Of a DNA stretch of 64,000 nucleotides, positions 26,342 to 35,050 are shown piece by piece. Within the stretch, counting starts at the first letter, position 1; each line of letters opens with the position of its first letter. The DNA is taken from contig NZ_JBNGOQ010000004.1 of assembly GCF_050589645.1 (NCBI RefSeq), forward strand, positions 248,001 to 312,000. The letters are read 5' to 3'. The notes beneath the pieces were generated by a model. The model worked only from the letters and a program-made list of their open reading frames with translations. It was not told the DNA's origin and did not search any database. Position numbers and translations under genes: made by a program. The stretch comes from JBNGOQ01 sp050589645. GTDB taxonomy: Bacteria > Bacteroidota > Bacteroidia > Flavobacteriales > Flavobacteriaceae.

Positions 26342-26719
26342 CTATTCTTCATTTCCCACGGGATCAATACTATCGGTCTCAACCATTAGCATCACTGTTT
26401 TTTTAGGCGCCCTTGGCCGGTGCAGTACACCTTTGGAAATGGTGGTGCCCTCATTTGGATTCAGCTCAATGGTCTTATCCTTCAGATCAATATATAATTT
26501 ACCGCTCAAAACAAAGAAAAACTCATCATCGTCATCGTGTTTGTGCCAATGATAGTCGCCCTCAACAATGCCAATTCTCACGACACTGTTGTTGACCTTG
26601 GTCAGTGTTTGGTTAAACCATTTATCCGTGCAGTTTTGTATAATGTCCGGCACGTCGATCACTTCATGGTGACCGTATTTCACGTTCATCAATTGCTTGT
26701 AATCGTACTTTTTATCCAT
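26342..26719 (-). CDS. Small cupin-domain protein
   Basis: 125 residues forming one cupin barrel. Motif 1 is seen as GDYHWHKHDDDDEFFFVLSG (two His, then Glu) and motif 2 as LNPNEGTTISKGVLHRPRAP (closing His). The metal-binding His/His/Glu/His set is complete, so it may be an isomerase, dioxygenase or sugar-binding protein. The substrate is unknown. It lies 27 bp upstream of the ATC-hydrolase-like gene and is probably co-transcribed with it. Confidence 0.85.
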   Translation of the reverse strand: MDKKYDYKQLMNVKYGHHEVIDVPDIIQNCTDKWFNQTLTKVNNSVVRIGIVEGDYHWHKHDDDDEFFFVLSGKLYIDLKDKTIELNPNEGTTISKGVLHRPRAPKKTVMLMVETDSIDPVGNEE

Positions 26720-26808
26720 GGTATTTTTAATTCGTTATAAGGGTTCGGACCTGATTTTGATCTGGAAATCCGTTCGCACACTCCATCCATACCTAGTTTC
26801 CAAAAGAA

Positions 26809-27081
26809 CTATCCATATTTTTCAACCAGGTCCTTTGCATAGACCTGGGGCCAGAGCGCATTGCTGACGTCTGCGGTTTCTTCGAGCCGTACAAGTTCAT
26901 AGATGATCTTGCTCTGTGTAAAGGGTTTGTTTAGCAGACTGGACAGGGGTTTTTCCAAAGTGGCAGCGTACCAGAGCGCCCATTCGGGATCTACACCATC
27001 CGTTTTTATGAATGCCTGGTGATGGGCATGCCCCGTTTTTTCCAATAAGGCCGCCAATTCTTGGGTTTTGGTATTTTCCAT
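26809..27081 (-). CDS. Small helical protein of unknown function
   Basis: A 90-residue predicted helical cytosolic protein (ELAALLEKTGHAHHQAFIKT, VDPEWALWYAATL, IIYELVRLEE). I recall similar short proteins in proteobacteria and Bacteroidota but no known role. The CAATATCGGAA motif sits 30 bp upstream of its start. Confidence 0.6.
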   Translation of the reverse strand: MENTKTQELAALLEKTGHAHHQAFIKTDGVDPEWALWYAATLEKPLSSLLNKPFTQSKIIYELVRLEETADVSNALWPQVYAKDLVEKYG

Positions 27082-27129
27082 GATTTGTAATTTAAGTAGT
27101 GAACAATAAACAATATCGGAATATTATCC

Positions 27130-28464
27130 CTATTCATCTTCCTCCCGGGCTTTTTCGGCGGCGATTGAAGCAATATGATGGGCCATACGCGCAAAAAAAT
27201 AAAGATTGAGCAGCTTCCCTTGATCCGTCTCCACCATCCCCTTTTTGAAGTGGACGATATCAAAATACTTCTTGTCCTCCTTTAGGTAGGGCCCTAGCTG
27301 AACTATGCCCTTCAGTTCCCCTTGATGGAACAACTGGAACAGACCGATGCTATGGTTGAGGTCAACCCTGTATGTTTCCCCTTTATAATCTCCTACAAAC
27401 CTTTCGGGTTCCAGCAATTCAAATTTGCCCACCAGGTCTTTTCCTTTCCATACGACCACACGGGGTATTTCAAAGTTTTTCGTCTCAAATTCATAATCCA
27501 GATCGGTATCCAAGCCGGACAGGACCGTGAAGTTCTCATCACTAATGGTGTTGTTGAGCTTGCTGGTCTGTTTTAAGCGGTCGCTGATATCAAGGCCAAT
27601 GACCTCCGTAAATTCTGGTTGGGCCCTTGTCCCGGTAATTTTGACTGAACCGAGCACTTTCTGCTGCTGGTCTACGAGCTGGTACGTGCCGTTCACAAAC
27701 CGCTCGCCCAGCCAAAATTGGCCCTTGGGGTCGTGCACCAGTGTAAAGGAATCCGATTCGGAGAGGAAAGCCGCGTAAGATGAATTTCTCTCGTTCCTTA
27801 CGATGCGTTTTTCCAATCGCCTTTGGCCCTTAAAGGCCGCATTCAGGGCATCCAGACACATGCTTTCAACATCGGCCAGACGGATCCCTAGTCCGTGCAA
27901 ATGATTGGGCCGCCTGATCTGGAAGGGCAGTCGTGTAGTCTTGCGAAAGATCTTTTTACCCTTGGCATTTTCGATCCTGACCTCAAGGAGCATGGTATAA
28001 TTGGTAAAATTAGGGCCCGGATTTCTGTACGATTGGCCGGCTGCAACGGCCAATTCGCTATGTATTTTGACAAAGTAATCCGCATCCTTGCGATTTATGA
28101 CATCAAAATTCAGTACCCCCTTGCTGAACCGATAGCTAAAACCGGTACCGCCGTAATAGCTGATTTCTGCCAAGGGGAATTTTTCGCGGATCAGGGCGAT
28201 GGCCCTATCGTTGAGAAGGGAGGTCCATTGGGGCTGCTCAAAATGCGCCGACAGGTCAAAGTGTAGTTCGGAATCCGAATAGTCGGAATGCAGATGAAAG
28301 TAATCGGTTATAAACACCTTTTTGACCTGGCCGCTCAGTGTTGCCGGAATCAAGAAAAGTACAGATGCCAATATCGCCAGATGGGCCCATTGCTTAAAGG
28401 AGACCTTGACCCATCCCCGGATCCTCTTAAACCTGGCCCTTTGCAACAACTGAGCACCAACCAT
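27130..28464 (-). CDS. Large secreted or membrane-anchored protein of unknown function
   Basis: 444 residues. A positively charged N-terminus is followed by one hydrophobic segment (LAILASVLFLIPATLSG), which may be a late signal peptide or an anchor. If so the true start may be downstream of 28464. The mature part is beta-rich (FDLSAHFEQPQW, YYGGTGFSYRFSKGVLNFDV, FWLGERFVNGTYQLVDQQ), with repeated short strands like a sensor or lipocalin-type barrel. I do not recognise a family. Confidence 0.5.
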   Translation of the reverse strand: MVGAQLLQRARFKRIRGWVKVSFKQWAHLAILASVLFLIPATLSGQVKKVFITDYFHLHSDYSDSELHFDLSAHFEQPQWTSLLNDRAIALIREKFPLAEISYYGGTGFSYRFSKGVLNFDVINRKDADYFVKIHSELAVAAGQSYRNPGPNFTNYTMLLEVRIENAKGKKIFRKTTRLPFQIRRPNHLHGLGIRLADVESMCLDALNAAFKGQRRLEKRIVRNERNSSYAAFLSESDSFTLVHDPKGQFWLGERFVNGTYQLVDQQQKVLGSVKITGTRAQPEFTEVIGLDISDRLKQTSKLNNTISDENFTVLSGLDTDLDYEFETKNFEIPRVVVWKGKDLVGKFELLEPERFVGDYKGETYRVDLNHSIGLFQLFHQGELKGIVQLGPYLKEDKKYFDIVHFKKGMVETDQGKLLNLYFFARMAHHIASIAAEKAREEDE

Positions 28465-28629
28465 ATGATGTGTTCTAAGTTAATCTGGTCTTCTTGGAAC
28501 AGCAAATGTTCCCTCAGCAGGTCTTCATGGGGAAGTAGGGGCAAGGCAACTCCTCAAGATAGGAATATATGGGCAATAATCATAGCTTTTTAACGGGTGC
28601 TGTGGATTTTGGAACGTGGCCGGCCTTTT

Positions 28630-29946
28630 TTACTTCAGATCTGCTAAAATGGATAGAATACGTTCTTTTTGCTTTTCGTCCTGCACCAATTTCAACGCGA
28701 TTTTATAATTTTTTATAGCTTCGCCCGTATTGCCGTTTAAGGCCAAGGTCTCGGCCAGGCCGTCATAGGGGATCCAATTCTCGGGAAAACGGGATACAAA
28801 CAACTTAAACACCGCAATCGCATCGGTAATGCGTCCGCGCTCAACCAGGGCATATCCATACCTGTTCAGTTCCCTTTCCGTGGCTTCGGTCCTTAACCAG
28901 GCATCAATTTTCGCCTCACTTTCGGTATTGTATTTTTTAAACCACCTTATCGTCTGAGCGTCCCGCTCTAGCTGATTTTTATGGAGGATATGGTTGTCGT
29001 CGGCAAAAACGATCAAACTGTACAGCCGGTTATGCGCTTGCAGGCTTTGGGCAATATCAAGGGCATGTTGTACGGGCGTGGCCCTGTCCCGTTCCCCGTG
29101 CATGATCAACAGGGGTGTATTGATTTTTTCGGGCCAATAGATCACCGAACGCTTTTTAATGTCCTCGCTCGGATCTTTGCCATTGAAACCTTCCCAATAT
29201 TTTATGGCGTATTCCAAGAGTTGCGGACTTGCCTTGAACAATTTTTCAATATCGGAAAATGCGCCCCAAATAGCTGCGGCCTTCATGGGGAATCCCTCCC
29301 GGATCGCCTGCAAGGTCATCAACGCACCTCTGGATTCTCCTGTCATAAAGATGTTTTCAGTGTCCGTATAGGGTAGGGACTTTAACAGCGGGGCCATATG
29401 CAACAGATCGTTCAGGTCGGCACCCCCATTGGCATCTATACCTTCAGCACCATCACTTTGCCTGTACATGGGTGCAAAGACTACGTAACCTTCTTTTGCC
29501 AACCGGTGCATATAGGGCACCAATACCGGGGCCAGATCCTTATGGATACCGCTCCCCCTATTGAAAATAATGGCCGGAAATTGTTTGTCAAGCGTGTTTT
29601 TGGGTTTGTAGACGTAGGTCACTACCTGTAGGCCATCGCTCCAATAGATCAGTTTTTGGAACTCAAAATCCGGGTTGGAGACCGCGCTGTTGTATTCCTC
29701 CTGCGACCAGTATTTTTGAATGGCGTCCTGACTGCCGTCTACCCGTGTATAGCCATAGGCTTGTTTGTAGGCGGGAAACTCGTAGGGCCTAAGTTTGACA
29801 AGGGTACCATCTTTCCCCTTTTGCGCATTGTTTATGGCTTGTGCCCATGTAGTTTGTACACCGATAAGAGAGATACAAAATAGGGTGCAGAGGGCCAGAT
29901 AAGGAAGGGTCCCAAAATTAGTGGAGCGATTAAAAGTGACGTTCAC
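28630..29946 (-). CDS. Secreted S9-like alpha/beta peptidase with C-terminal TPR
   Basis: 438 residues with an N-terminal signal peptide (about 35 residues, ending WAQ). The hydrolase core has AIIFNRGSGIHKD, the nucleophile elbow TGESRGALM, Asp in MHGERDRATPV and His in DDNHILHKN, the order expected for the prolyl-oligopeptidase/dienelactone-hydrolase superfamily. The last 80 residues are TPR-like (YALVERGRITDAIAVFKLF, LAETLALNGNTGEAIKNYKI). It probably cleaves short peptides or esters outside the cytoplasm. Confidence 0.8.
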   Translation of the reverse strand: MNVTFNRSTNFGTLPYLALCTLFCISLIGVQTTWAQAINNAQKGKDGTLVKLRPYEFPAYKQAYGYTRVDGSQDAIQKYWSQEEYNSAVSNPDFEFQKLIYWSDGLQVVTYVYKPKNTLDKQFPAIIFNRGSGIHKDLAPVLVPYMHRLAKEGYVVFAPMYRQSDGAEGIDANGGADLNDLLHMAPLLKSLPYTDTENIFMTGESRGALMTLQAIREGFPMKAAAIWGAFSDIEKLFKASPQLLEYAIKYWEGFNGKDPSEDIKKRSVIYWPEKINTPLLIMHGERDRATPVQHALDIAQSLQAHNRLYSLIVFADDNHILHKNQLERDAQTIRWFKKYNTESEAKIDAWLRTEATERELNRYGYALVERGRITDAIAVFKLFVSRFPENWIPYDGLAETLALNGNTGEAIKNYKIALKLVQDEKQKERILSILADLK

Positions 29947-30116
29947 GAGCTTTGTTTTTATAATTACGTATAACAGTCCCGACCCATACTAGTAGAGGTT
30001 TTGAATTAAGCTATGGAATAAAAGTAGAGATTACCGTAGAGATAGGCAAGGAGGGTTATTGGGATAGGAAACCATGCCCCAGCAAGGGAAGTGTAAAAAG
30101 CAATAGAAAGCATGGT

Positions 30117-30557
30117 TTATTGGGTCATGATTCGCTCAATAGTCCGATAATCCCTATTTAGAAATGTTTCCAAATACGTTAAGGCAGTGGGTTGGTCAAT
30201 GGACCATTTATCCACTACTTCCATCCGTGTCTTTTCTCCTAGGAGACCAAATAGGGGTCGTTTTTTAACCGGTCTGTTGTACCACAGGGAAAACTCCAAT
30301 TTTTCCTTGTTCAGGCCTGCGGTCAAACAAAAGCTATGCCTGTCATTGATATGGGTAAAGTCGAGAGACGGGCTGTAATAGACCGTGTCCAGAGTTACAC
30401 TGTCCGCCAACTTTAATTGTTCCATCCATGGATAGTTTTTTGCCATTTCCAACACTTGGTCCTTATCCAACAAGTTGGTCGGATATTCAATTTCTTCCCG
30501 GTCCGGGTAGCAAATGGAGTATTTGTAAGTCAAAGTTCGGTGTTTAATGTTACACAA
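30117..30557 (-). CDS. Protein of unknown function, possibly 5'-truncated
   Basis: 146 residues in a frame whose only early start is TTG at 30557, with a stop two codons further upstream. The sequence begins abruptly (LTYKYSICYPDREEIEYP), so the gene may have lost its 5' end. No signal peptide is visible. YPWMEQLKLADS and FSLWYNRPVKKRPLFG look like real coding sequence but belong to no family I know. Confidence 0.45.
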   Translation of the reverse strand: MCNIKHRTLTYKYSICYPDREEIEYPTNLLDKDQVLEMAKNYPWMEQLKLADSVTLDTVYYSPSLDFTHINDRHSFCLTAGLNKEKLEFSLWYNRPVKKRPLFGLLGEKTRMEVVDKWSIDQPTALTYLETFLNRDYRTIERIMTQ

Positions 30558-30672
30558 GGGTTATCTGTAGGGTAGCAGCAACTTTTCGTTGGAGCACTGC
30601 ACCTGAATTTCTGGATTTCCTGTAAAGCCTTTATTAAATGGTTATTTTCTATTAGCATGGTAGACGTAGGTT

Positions 30673-31761
30673 CTATTCCCGATTATTTTGCCGAAATTCG
30701 CCCATAGCGCCCACCGCGTCAAAAACGTTGTCCTGATCGGCTTTTTTGCGCCAATCCTTAGCGGACAGTTCCGCTCTTATTTCGCTTTCGGATTTTCCCA
30801 TTTCCAATAAGTAGGTTACGTATTCCAACACCTTTTCCGGGATTCTCTCAATGATGTGATTCATGACGCCTATAACCACTTTTGCTTGTGCCAAAAAAAA
30901 CGGGATTACCAATTGTACTATCCAAATAACGACGAGACCGATCCAACCCGTATTGAGTTCATCGATTGTAAAGCCTTCATTCAGCCGGTATTCCTGAAAC
31001 GCAATAAAGCCAAAATTCGGGATATTGTTTTCCGTAAGTATTAGGTAAAATTGGAAGTATTGATTTGTTACGAATATGACAAAAACCAATAGCACCAACA
31101 TTATTCTGGCTTTACGAAGGTCCATATAGTTTGCCATTCTGAGGATTTTGTTAAATAAATAACCCAAAAGCAAACCGATACCTACTTCGAACAGAAGAAT
31201 AAAGTAAATGAACTTCTGTGATAGGAGGCCCACCAATAGCCCAATACCAATGGCGATTGCCAACCCGCCACCTATTGCGATTAATGGGTTTGGTTTTCCG
31301 TATGGTTTTGGTTTTGGCAATTCCGCAGGAACTTCGTAGTCTTCCCAACTGTATTGCTTTTCAAATTCAGTTTCAAGTTCGGCAAGTTTTCCACTTTCCT
31401 TGTACGTTAATGCCAGCTTTTGAAAAAGGACGATAAACAAACCCGTCCTTTTCGAATTTTTGCCAACATCCCAAAAATTACTTTCTAGCGATTTGCTATG
31501 GACTTCAATTCTCCCGGCACTGCCTTTGGTGATGGTTACTTTTTCGGTTAGTTTATGATAATCGCCCTGCCTTTTTGCTTCTACGGATTTTTTATTGATA
31601 AAAACCACAGGCCATTCTAATTTTTTGAAAACTTCAATTGCCAATGGGATAATTTGGCCATCTGGAATATCCGTTTTAAATGATTCGGAGAACTCGGGCT
31701 TGTATTTAAAACTATGTTTTCGCTTTATTTTTGTTTGTAGACTTTCGTATTTAATATGCAT
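30673..31761 (-). CDS. Membrane protein of unknown function
   Basis: 362 residues. Residues 1-125 form a soluble N-terminal region (VFKKLEWPVVFINKKSVEAK resembles small lipid- or PH-binding modules). About five transmembrane segments follow between residues 160 and 295 (LIAIGGGLAIAIGIGLLVGLL, FIYFILLFEVGIGLLLGYL, ARIMLVLLVFVIFVTN). The tail is charged and helical. Comparable soluble-plus-membrane proteins occur next to immunity-type genes, but the role is unknown. The motif CAATATCGGAA lies 41 bp upstream. Confidence 0.6.
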   Translation of the reverse strand: MHIKYESLQTKIKRKHSFKYKPEFSESFKTDIPDGQIIPLAIEVFKKLEWPVVFINKKSVEAKRQGDYHKLTEKVTITKGSAGRIEVHSKSLESNFWDVGKNSKRTGLFIVLFQKLALTYKESGKLAELETEFEKQYSWEDYEVPAELPKPKPYGKPNPLIAIGGGLAIAIGIGLLVGLLSQKFIYFILLFEVGIGLLLGYLFNKILRMANYMDLRKARIMLVLLVFVIFVTNQYFQFYLILTENNIPNFGFIAFQEYRLNEGFTIDELNTGWIGLVVIWIVQLVIPFFLAQAKVVIGVMNHIIERIPEKVLEYVTYLLEMGKSESEIRAELSAKDWRKKADQDNVFDAVGAMGEFRQNNRE

Positions 31762-31857
31762 TTTTATGTATTACGACCGACAAAGGCCAATAATCATTGG
31801 CCAATATCGGAATATGGGACCATATATCATTCCTAAATGATATGGTTTTTTTGTACT

Positions 31858-32241
31858 TCAGCTATTATTCATCAGTTCAACGGCCAATTCATGAACTTCC
31901 TCTGCTATTTCCTGTGGGCTTGGATTTGTCGCAATTCGGTTAAATTCTTTCCAAAGTTTAGGGTCGATCGGTTTTATGGCATCTATCCCAAAAACTTTAA
32001 CACACCAATACTTCCATACGTCATCCCTCCCCTTCAAAATACCAATGATATTGTCCGTGAGATGCTCGGAAATGGATGCTAAATAATCCGCAACAGGACC
32101 AGCTACGGGCCAATTCATATCTTGAATCCACTCTAAAAGTAGGGGGATGATAGGACGCAGTTCTTCATAAGAGTAGTTTTTCAGCTTTTTTGCTGTTTCC
32201 ACATCTCCCTTATCCGTGGGGATTAATTTTTCAATATTCAT
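31858..32241 (-). CDS. DUF5071-domain protein
   Basis: A 127-residue cytosolic helical protein matching the DUF5071 pattern: IPTDKGDVETAKKLKNYSYE, LLLEWIQDMNWPVAGPVADY and DVWKYWCVKVFG. The core is a short HEAT-like pair of helices. Such proteins often occur with polymorphic-toxin immunity genes, and here it lies 23 bp downstream of a CdiI-like gene. The function is not established. Confidence 0.8.
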   Translation of the reverse strand: MNIEKLIPTDKGDVETAKKLKNYSYEELRPIIPLLLEWIQDMNWPVAGPVADYLASISEHLTDNIIGILKGRDDVWKYWCVKVFGIDAIKPIDPKLWKEFNRIATNPSPQEIAEEVHELAVELMNNS

Positions 32242-32264
32242 AATTTAACAGGGCTTTTTCCAAT

Positions 32265-32702
32265 TTAGGGCGCATCATTTAGTTCTTTAAACCTGTCAAA
32301 GGCTTCAAACAAGCTTTTTCTTATACTACCAACGGGTGCAAAATTTAAAATCCTTTGTTTGTTTTGGTCAAAAAGGGCACAGACGATCTTCAAATTTTCT
32401 GTTTCCCTTTTCCAATAAACTTCATCGCTTTTCAGGACGTTGAGCAACAGATCGCCCTCAAAAAGATTACCTTCAGAAAGGATATCGCGCCCTAGTTCAG
32501 CAATGGCCAAGGGAATCAGGTAATCCAGGCCCTCGTTTTGCCCGATCATTAGTCGCAGGTCTTCCACGTCAAAATCCTTGAGTTGCTTTTTTCTCAGCGC
32601 ATGACAGGTTTGCACCAAATGGCTCTTGAAGGTTGGTACCTCCCAATAGCTCCTTTCCAGTGCCTCCAAGGTTTTATGTTTCCAGTTGTTCTCGAACTTC
32701 AT
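32265..32702 (-). CDS. CdiI-like contact-dependent inhibition immunity protein
   Basis: 145 residues with TLEALERSYWEVPTFKSHLV, CHALRKKQLKDFDVEDLRLM, IGQNEGLDYLIPLAIAELGR and GDLLLNVL. This matches the helical family annotated as contact-dependent growth inhibition immunity proteins (CdiI_3-like), as I remember it. Such proteins bind and block a specific toxin tip. No toxin gene is adjacent, so it would be an orphan immunity gene. It probably forms an operon with the DUF5071 gene. Confidence 0.7.
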   Translation of the reverse strand: MKFENNWKHKTLEALERSYWEVPTFKSHLVQTCHALRKKQLKDFDVEDLRLMIGQNEGLDYLIPLAIAELGRDILSEGNLFEGDLLLNVLKSDEVYWKRETENLKIVCALFDQNKQRILNFAPVGSIRKSLFEAFDRFKELNDAP

Positions 32703-32802
32703 AAGGTGCTTAACATTCTAAGGGCTCACAATCTGTGATACCACATACTTTTATTGCTGCTATTTTCTTTCCAGCGGTCTAGGCCATTGTTAGCGGTAGT
32801 TT

Positions 32803-33222
32803 TTATTTCGGTTTCGGTTTTACTGGAATCAAAAATTTATGCGAGAAAATCTCCCCATTTTCATTACGCTCGGAGACCTGTATTTCCAAATTTCCGTCTA
32901 CAAGGGTTTTTTCAATTGGTGTAATTATGAATCGAAATCCGTCCTTATTTGCTGTATTCAGCATTATTCCAGATCCGTAAATCACTAACCGTTGATTATC
33001 TATGTTTTTCGTTTGGAATTTTGCCTTTGTTGGCTTGTCGACAACTAAAAAATGAACGTTATCCTCCAAAATAAGTTCTATCCTTTTTTCGGATTCCATA
33101 TAAACAAACTCATTGTTTGATATAGGGGCAGTTTCCGTTTTAGATTCTGATTTACTTCTGCAATTCCCTAAGGTTAAACCAATTATTACTATTAGAAAAC
33201 CATTCAGTGATTTACTTCTCAT
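32803..33222 (-). CDS. Small lipoprotein of unknown function
   Basis: 139 residues with a lipoprotein signal and lipobox LGNC near residue 21. The mature part is beta-rich (IELILEDNVHFLVVDKPTKA, LVIYGSGIMLNT, NLEIQVSERNENGE) and ends with KPKPK. It resembles small GldM-like or Ig-like domains only in general features. It is a single gene among immunity-like genes. Confidence 0.6.
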   Translation of the reverse strand: MRSKSLNGFLIVIIGLTLGNCRSKSESKTETAPISNNEFVYMESEKRIELILEDNVHFLVVDKPTKAKFQTKNIDNQRLVIYGSGIMLNTANKDGFRFIITPIEKTLVDGNLEIQVSERNENGEIFSHKFLIPVKPKPK

Positions 33223-33313
33223 TTAGATTAAGTTTTTTGGGGTTGGTTCATCGTTAGTATTACTTCGAAGTCAAATAAAGTGTATTGATCATTGCATGAA
33301 TGTCTTTTAAACT

Positions 33314-33559
33314 TTATTTGAATCTTTTTGCTAAAGAACTCAGCCGTTCCACTTGTGCTGGACTTAAGCTTATATCACATTCTGAAATAATATACTCAAG
33401 ATGCTCAAAGGCGACGCCAAATTCACGATTCGCTACGTATTCATGTATTATTTCGAGTCCATCTCTAATTCCGGCAGCTTCAAATGTACAAAAGGGATCT
33501 TTACGGCTTAATAGCCCATTGATAATTTCCGAGCTTAATGCCAGGAGTTCTTTCTTCAT
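33314..33559 (-). CDS. MafI-like immunity protein
   Basis: An 81-residue protein with two helical repeats: ALSSEIINGLLSRKDPFCTF, then DGLEIIHEYVANREFGVAFE and EHLEYIISECDISLS. The conserved pattern of helices with (H/N)xEFGVAFE resembles the MafI family, which protects against Maf/Rhs-type secreted toxins. No cognate toxin is adjacent. The assignment is by memory of the family pattern, and other short helical immunity families are possible. Confidence 0.6.
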   Translation of the reverse strand: MKKELLALSSEIINGLLSRKDPFCTFEAAGIRDGLEIIHEYVANREFGVAFEHLEYIISECDISLSPAQVERLSSLAKRFK

Positions 33560-33604
33560 GGTATTTTTAAAATTAATGGAAGCCGACTACCAAACAACTT
33601 GTAT

Positions 33605-33874
33605 TTACACGATTAAATAGGTGTCGATTAGCTTTACCACAATGACAAACACCATAAAATAAAAAATAAAACCGCAGATTTGGGCATATCTGGCCTGTTT
33701 TTGCTTCTTGTCAAATCCAAATTTTTTGAACCGTTCAAATTCATGATCATTGTGGTCCTTGGTCGGGAAAAAATTACTGCCCGAACTAGTAGGGAAAAAG
33801 AAGAACTGCAACCACTCCTGGGTGGTCAGGTCTACATTCTTCCGCTTTTCCTTATTTTTTTGTTCTTGATCCAA
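33605..33874 (-). CDS. Small single-pass membrane protein
   Basis: 89 residues: a charged N-terminal half (DQEQKNKEKRK, then DHNDHEFERFKKFGFDKKQK) and one C-terminal transmembrane helix (ICGFIFYFMVFVIVVKLI). The function is unknown. It follows the thioesterase gene by only 6 bp and is likely co-transcribed with it. Confidence 0.55.
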   Translation of the reverse strand: MDQEQKNKEKRKNVDLTTQEWLQFFFFPTSSGSNFFPTKDHNDHEFERFKKFGFDKKQKQARYAQICGFIFYFMVFVIVVKLIDTYLIV

Positions 33875-33880
33875 ATTTGA

Positions 33881-34318
33881 TTACTTGTATCCAATGTCCT
33901 CCGTCAGGGGCATTTTGCTTTTTGAAAAATTGCCCGTGCCAAAAGCTATTTCCTTGCCATCTTCATTGTATAACGTGGATTGGGCCACAAACAACTCCCG
34001 TGATCTAAATTTCAATTGTCCCACGGCCGTGATTTTGCCCTTATTTGCCGGCCTAATCAGGTTGATGTTGAAAGAGGTAGTCAAAACAAAGACATCTTCC
34101 ACCATGGAGTTCACGGCAAAAAAGGCGGCATCGTCCAGCAGTTTAAAGTAGACAGAGCCATGGATGGCCCCTAGGGCGTGGAAATATTTTTCCGAGATTT
34201 CCAGTCCTATCTCGGCCTGGCCATCGGAGATTTTACAGGTGGTGGTGTCAAAGAGCATGGTGTTTACATTGGCCAGCAGGTACATCCGTTCCAGTTTTTT
34301 AAAATGTGATTGGTCCAT
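33881..34318 (-). CDS. PaaI-type hotdog-fold thioesterase
   Basis: 145 residues from ATG 34318 (MDQSHFKKLERMY). The hotdog signature is AIHGSVYFKLLDDAAFFAVN (HGS, then a catalytic acidic residue in LDDA), followed by TSFNINLIRPANKGKITAVG. These enzymes hydrolyse acyl-CoA thioesters, often of aromatic acids. The frame is open to 34384, but the conserved sequence and spacing favour 34318. The CAATATCGGAA motif is about 64 bp upstream of this start. Confidence 0.85.
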   Translation of the reverse strand: MDQSHFKKLERMYLLANVNTMLFDTTTCKISDGQAEIGLEISEKYFHALGAIHGSVYFKLLDDAAFFAVNSMVEDVFVLTTSFNINLIRPANKGKITAVGQLKFRSRELFVAQSTLYNEDGKEIAFGTGNFSKSKMPLTEDIGYK

Positions 34319-34441
34319 GTAGATTAAATGATAGTTTGCCCCAAATTTTAGGGTTTTTACTGTTGGGAGACAAGCCCTTCCCAATATCGGAAGATATGAT
34401 CAATAATCATAAGCCAATTTTATCAAATCGTTTTTTGAACT

Positions 34442-34963
34442 TTAATTACCTCCACTTTTATAGCCGATTCTTTTTCGCGGCAGACCATCTTGAGCGATTA
34501 GTTTTTTGATGGCCTCAAATACCACTTTGAATTGTTGATCGTACTTTTTTTCCATAGCGGTAATTTTCTTCTTTAAATCGCTGTTGGACTCCAGCAATTT
34601 CCTTAGTTGTACAAATGTTCTCATAATGGCAATGTTGACATCAACGGCCTTTGCACTTCGTAAGACGCTGGACAACATGGCCACACCTTGTTCTGTAAAT
34701 GCCATAGGCGTAGCACCACCAAGAAAACTTTTGCTTGGTATCACATTTTGTGATACCAGCTCATTGATCTCAACTTTGCTCAATTTGAACATGAAATCTT
34801 CTGGAAACCGGCTTAAATTGCGCTTCACTTGCTGCTTTAAAGTTCTTGTCTCCACTTCATATAAATTGGCCAAATGGAAATCTAGCAATACCTTTTGCCC
34901 CCTGAACATCAGAATAAGTTGGGCGATGTTCTCTGAATGGATTTTGGTTGATTTTGCACTCAT
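34442..34963 (-). CDS. ORF6N-domain protein
   Basis: 173 residues. The N-terminal ORF6N domain reads LLDFHLANLYEVETRTLKQQ, VKRNLSRFPEDFMFKLSKVE and PMAFTEQGVAMLSSVLRS, a set of signatures found in phage-type and chromosomal DNA-binding proteins. The C-terminal half is a coiled coil (SDLKKKITAMEKKYDQQFKV). It is probably a DNA-binding accessory protein. A remnant of a second ORF6N gene lies at 40516-40623. Confidence 0.85.
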   Translation of the reverse strand: MSAKSTKIHSENIAQLILMFRGQKVLLDFHLANLYEVETRTLKQQVKRNLSRFPEDFMFKLSKVEINELVSQNVIPSKSFLGGATPMAFTEQGVAMLSSVLRSAKAVDVNIAIMRTFVQLRKLLESNSDLKKKITAMEKKYDQQFKVVFEAIKKLIAQDGLPRKRIGYKSGGN

Positions 34964-35050
34964 ATATACAACGTTTTTTAGTACCCCCTTTTTTGAATTT
35001 TACTTTTAGCACTGTTCCCTGTACTTTTTTCTCCCTGCCCCAATACAGGT

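Noticed and set aside
34442..34963. Evidence of a prophage from the ORF6N gene
   Set aside because: No integrase, capsid, terminase or lysis gene is present in the window; ORF6N genes also occur alone on chromosomes.
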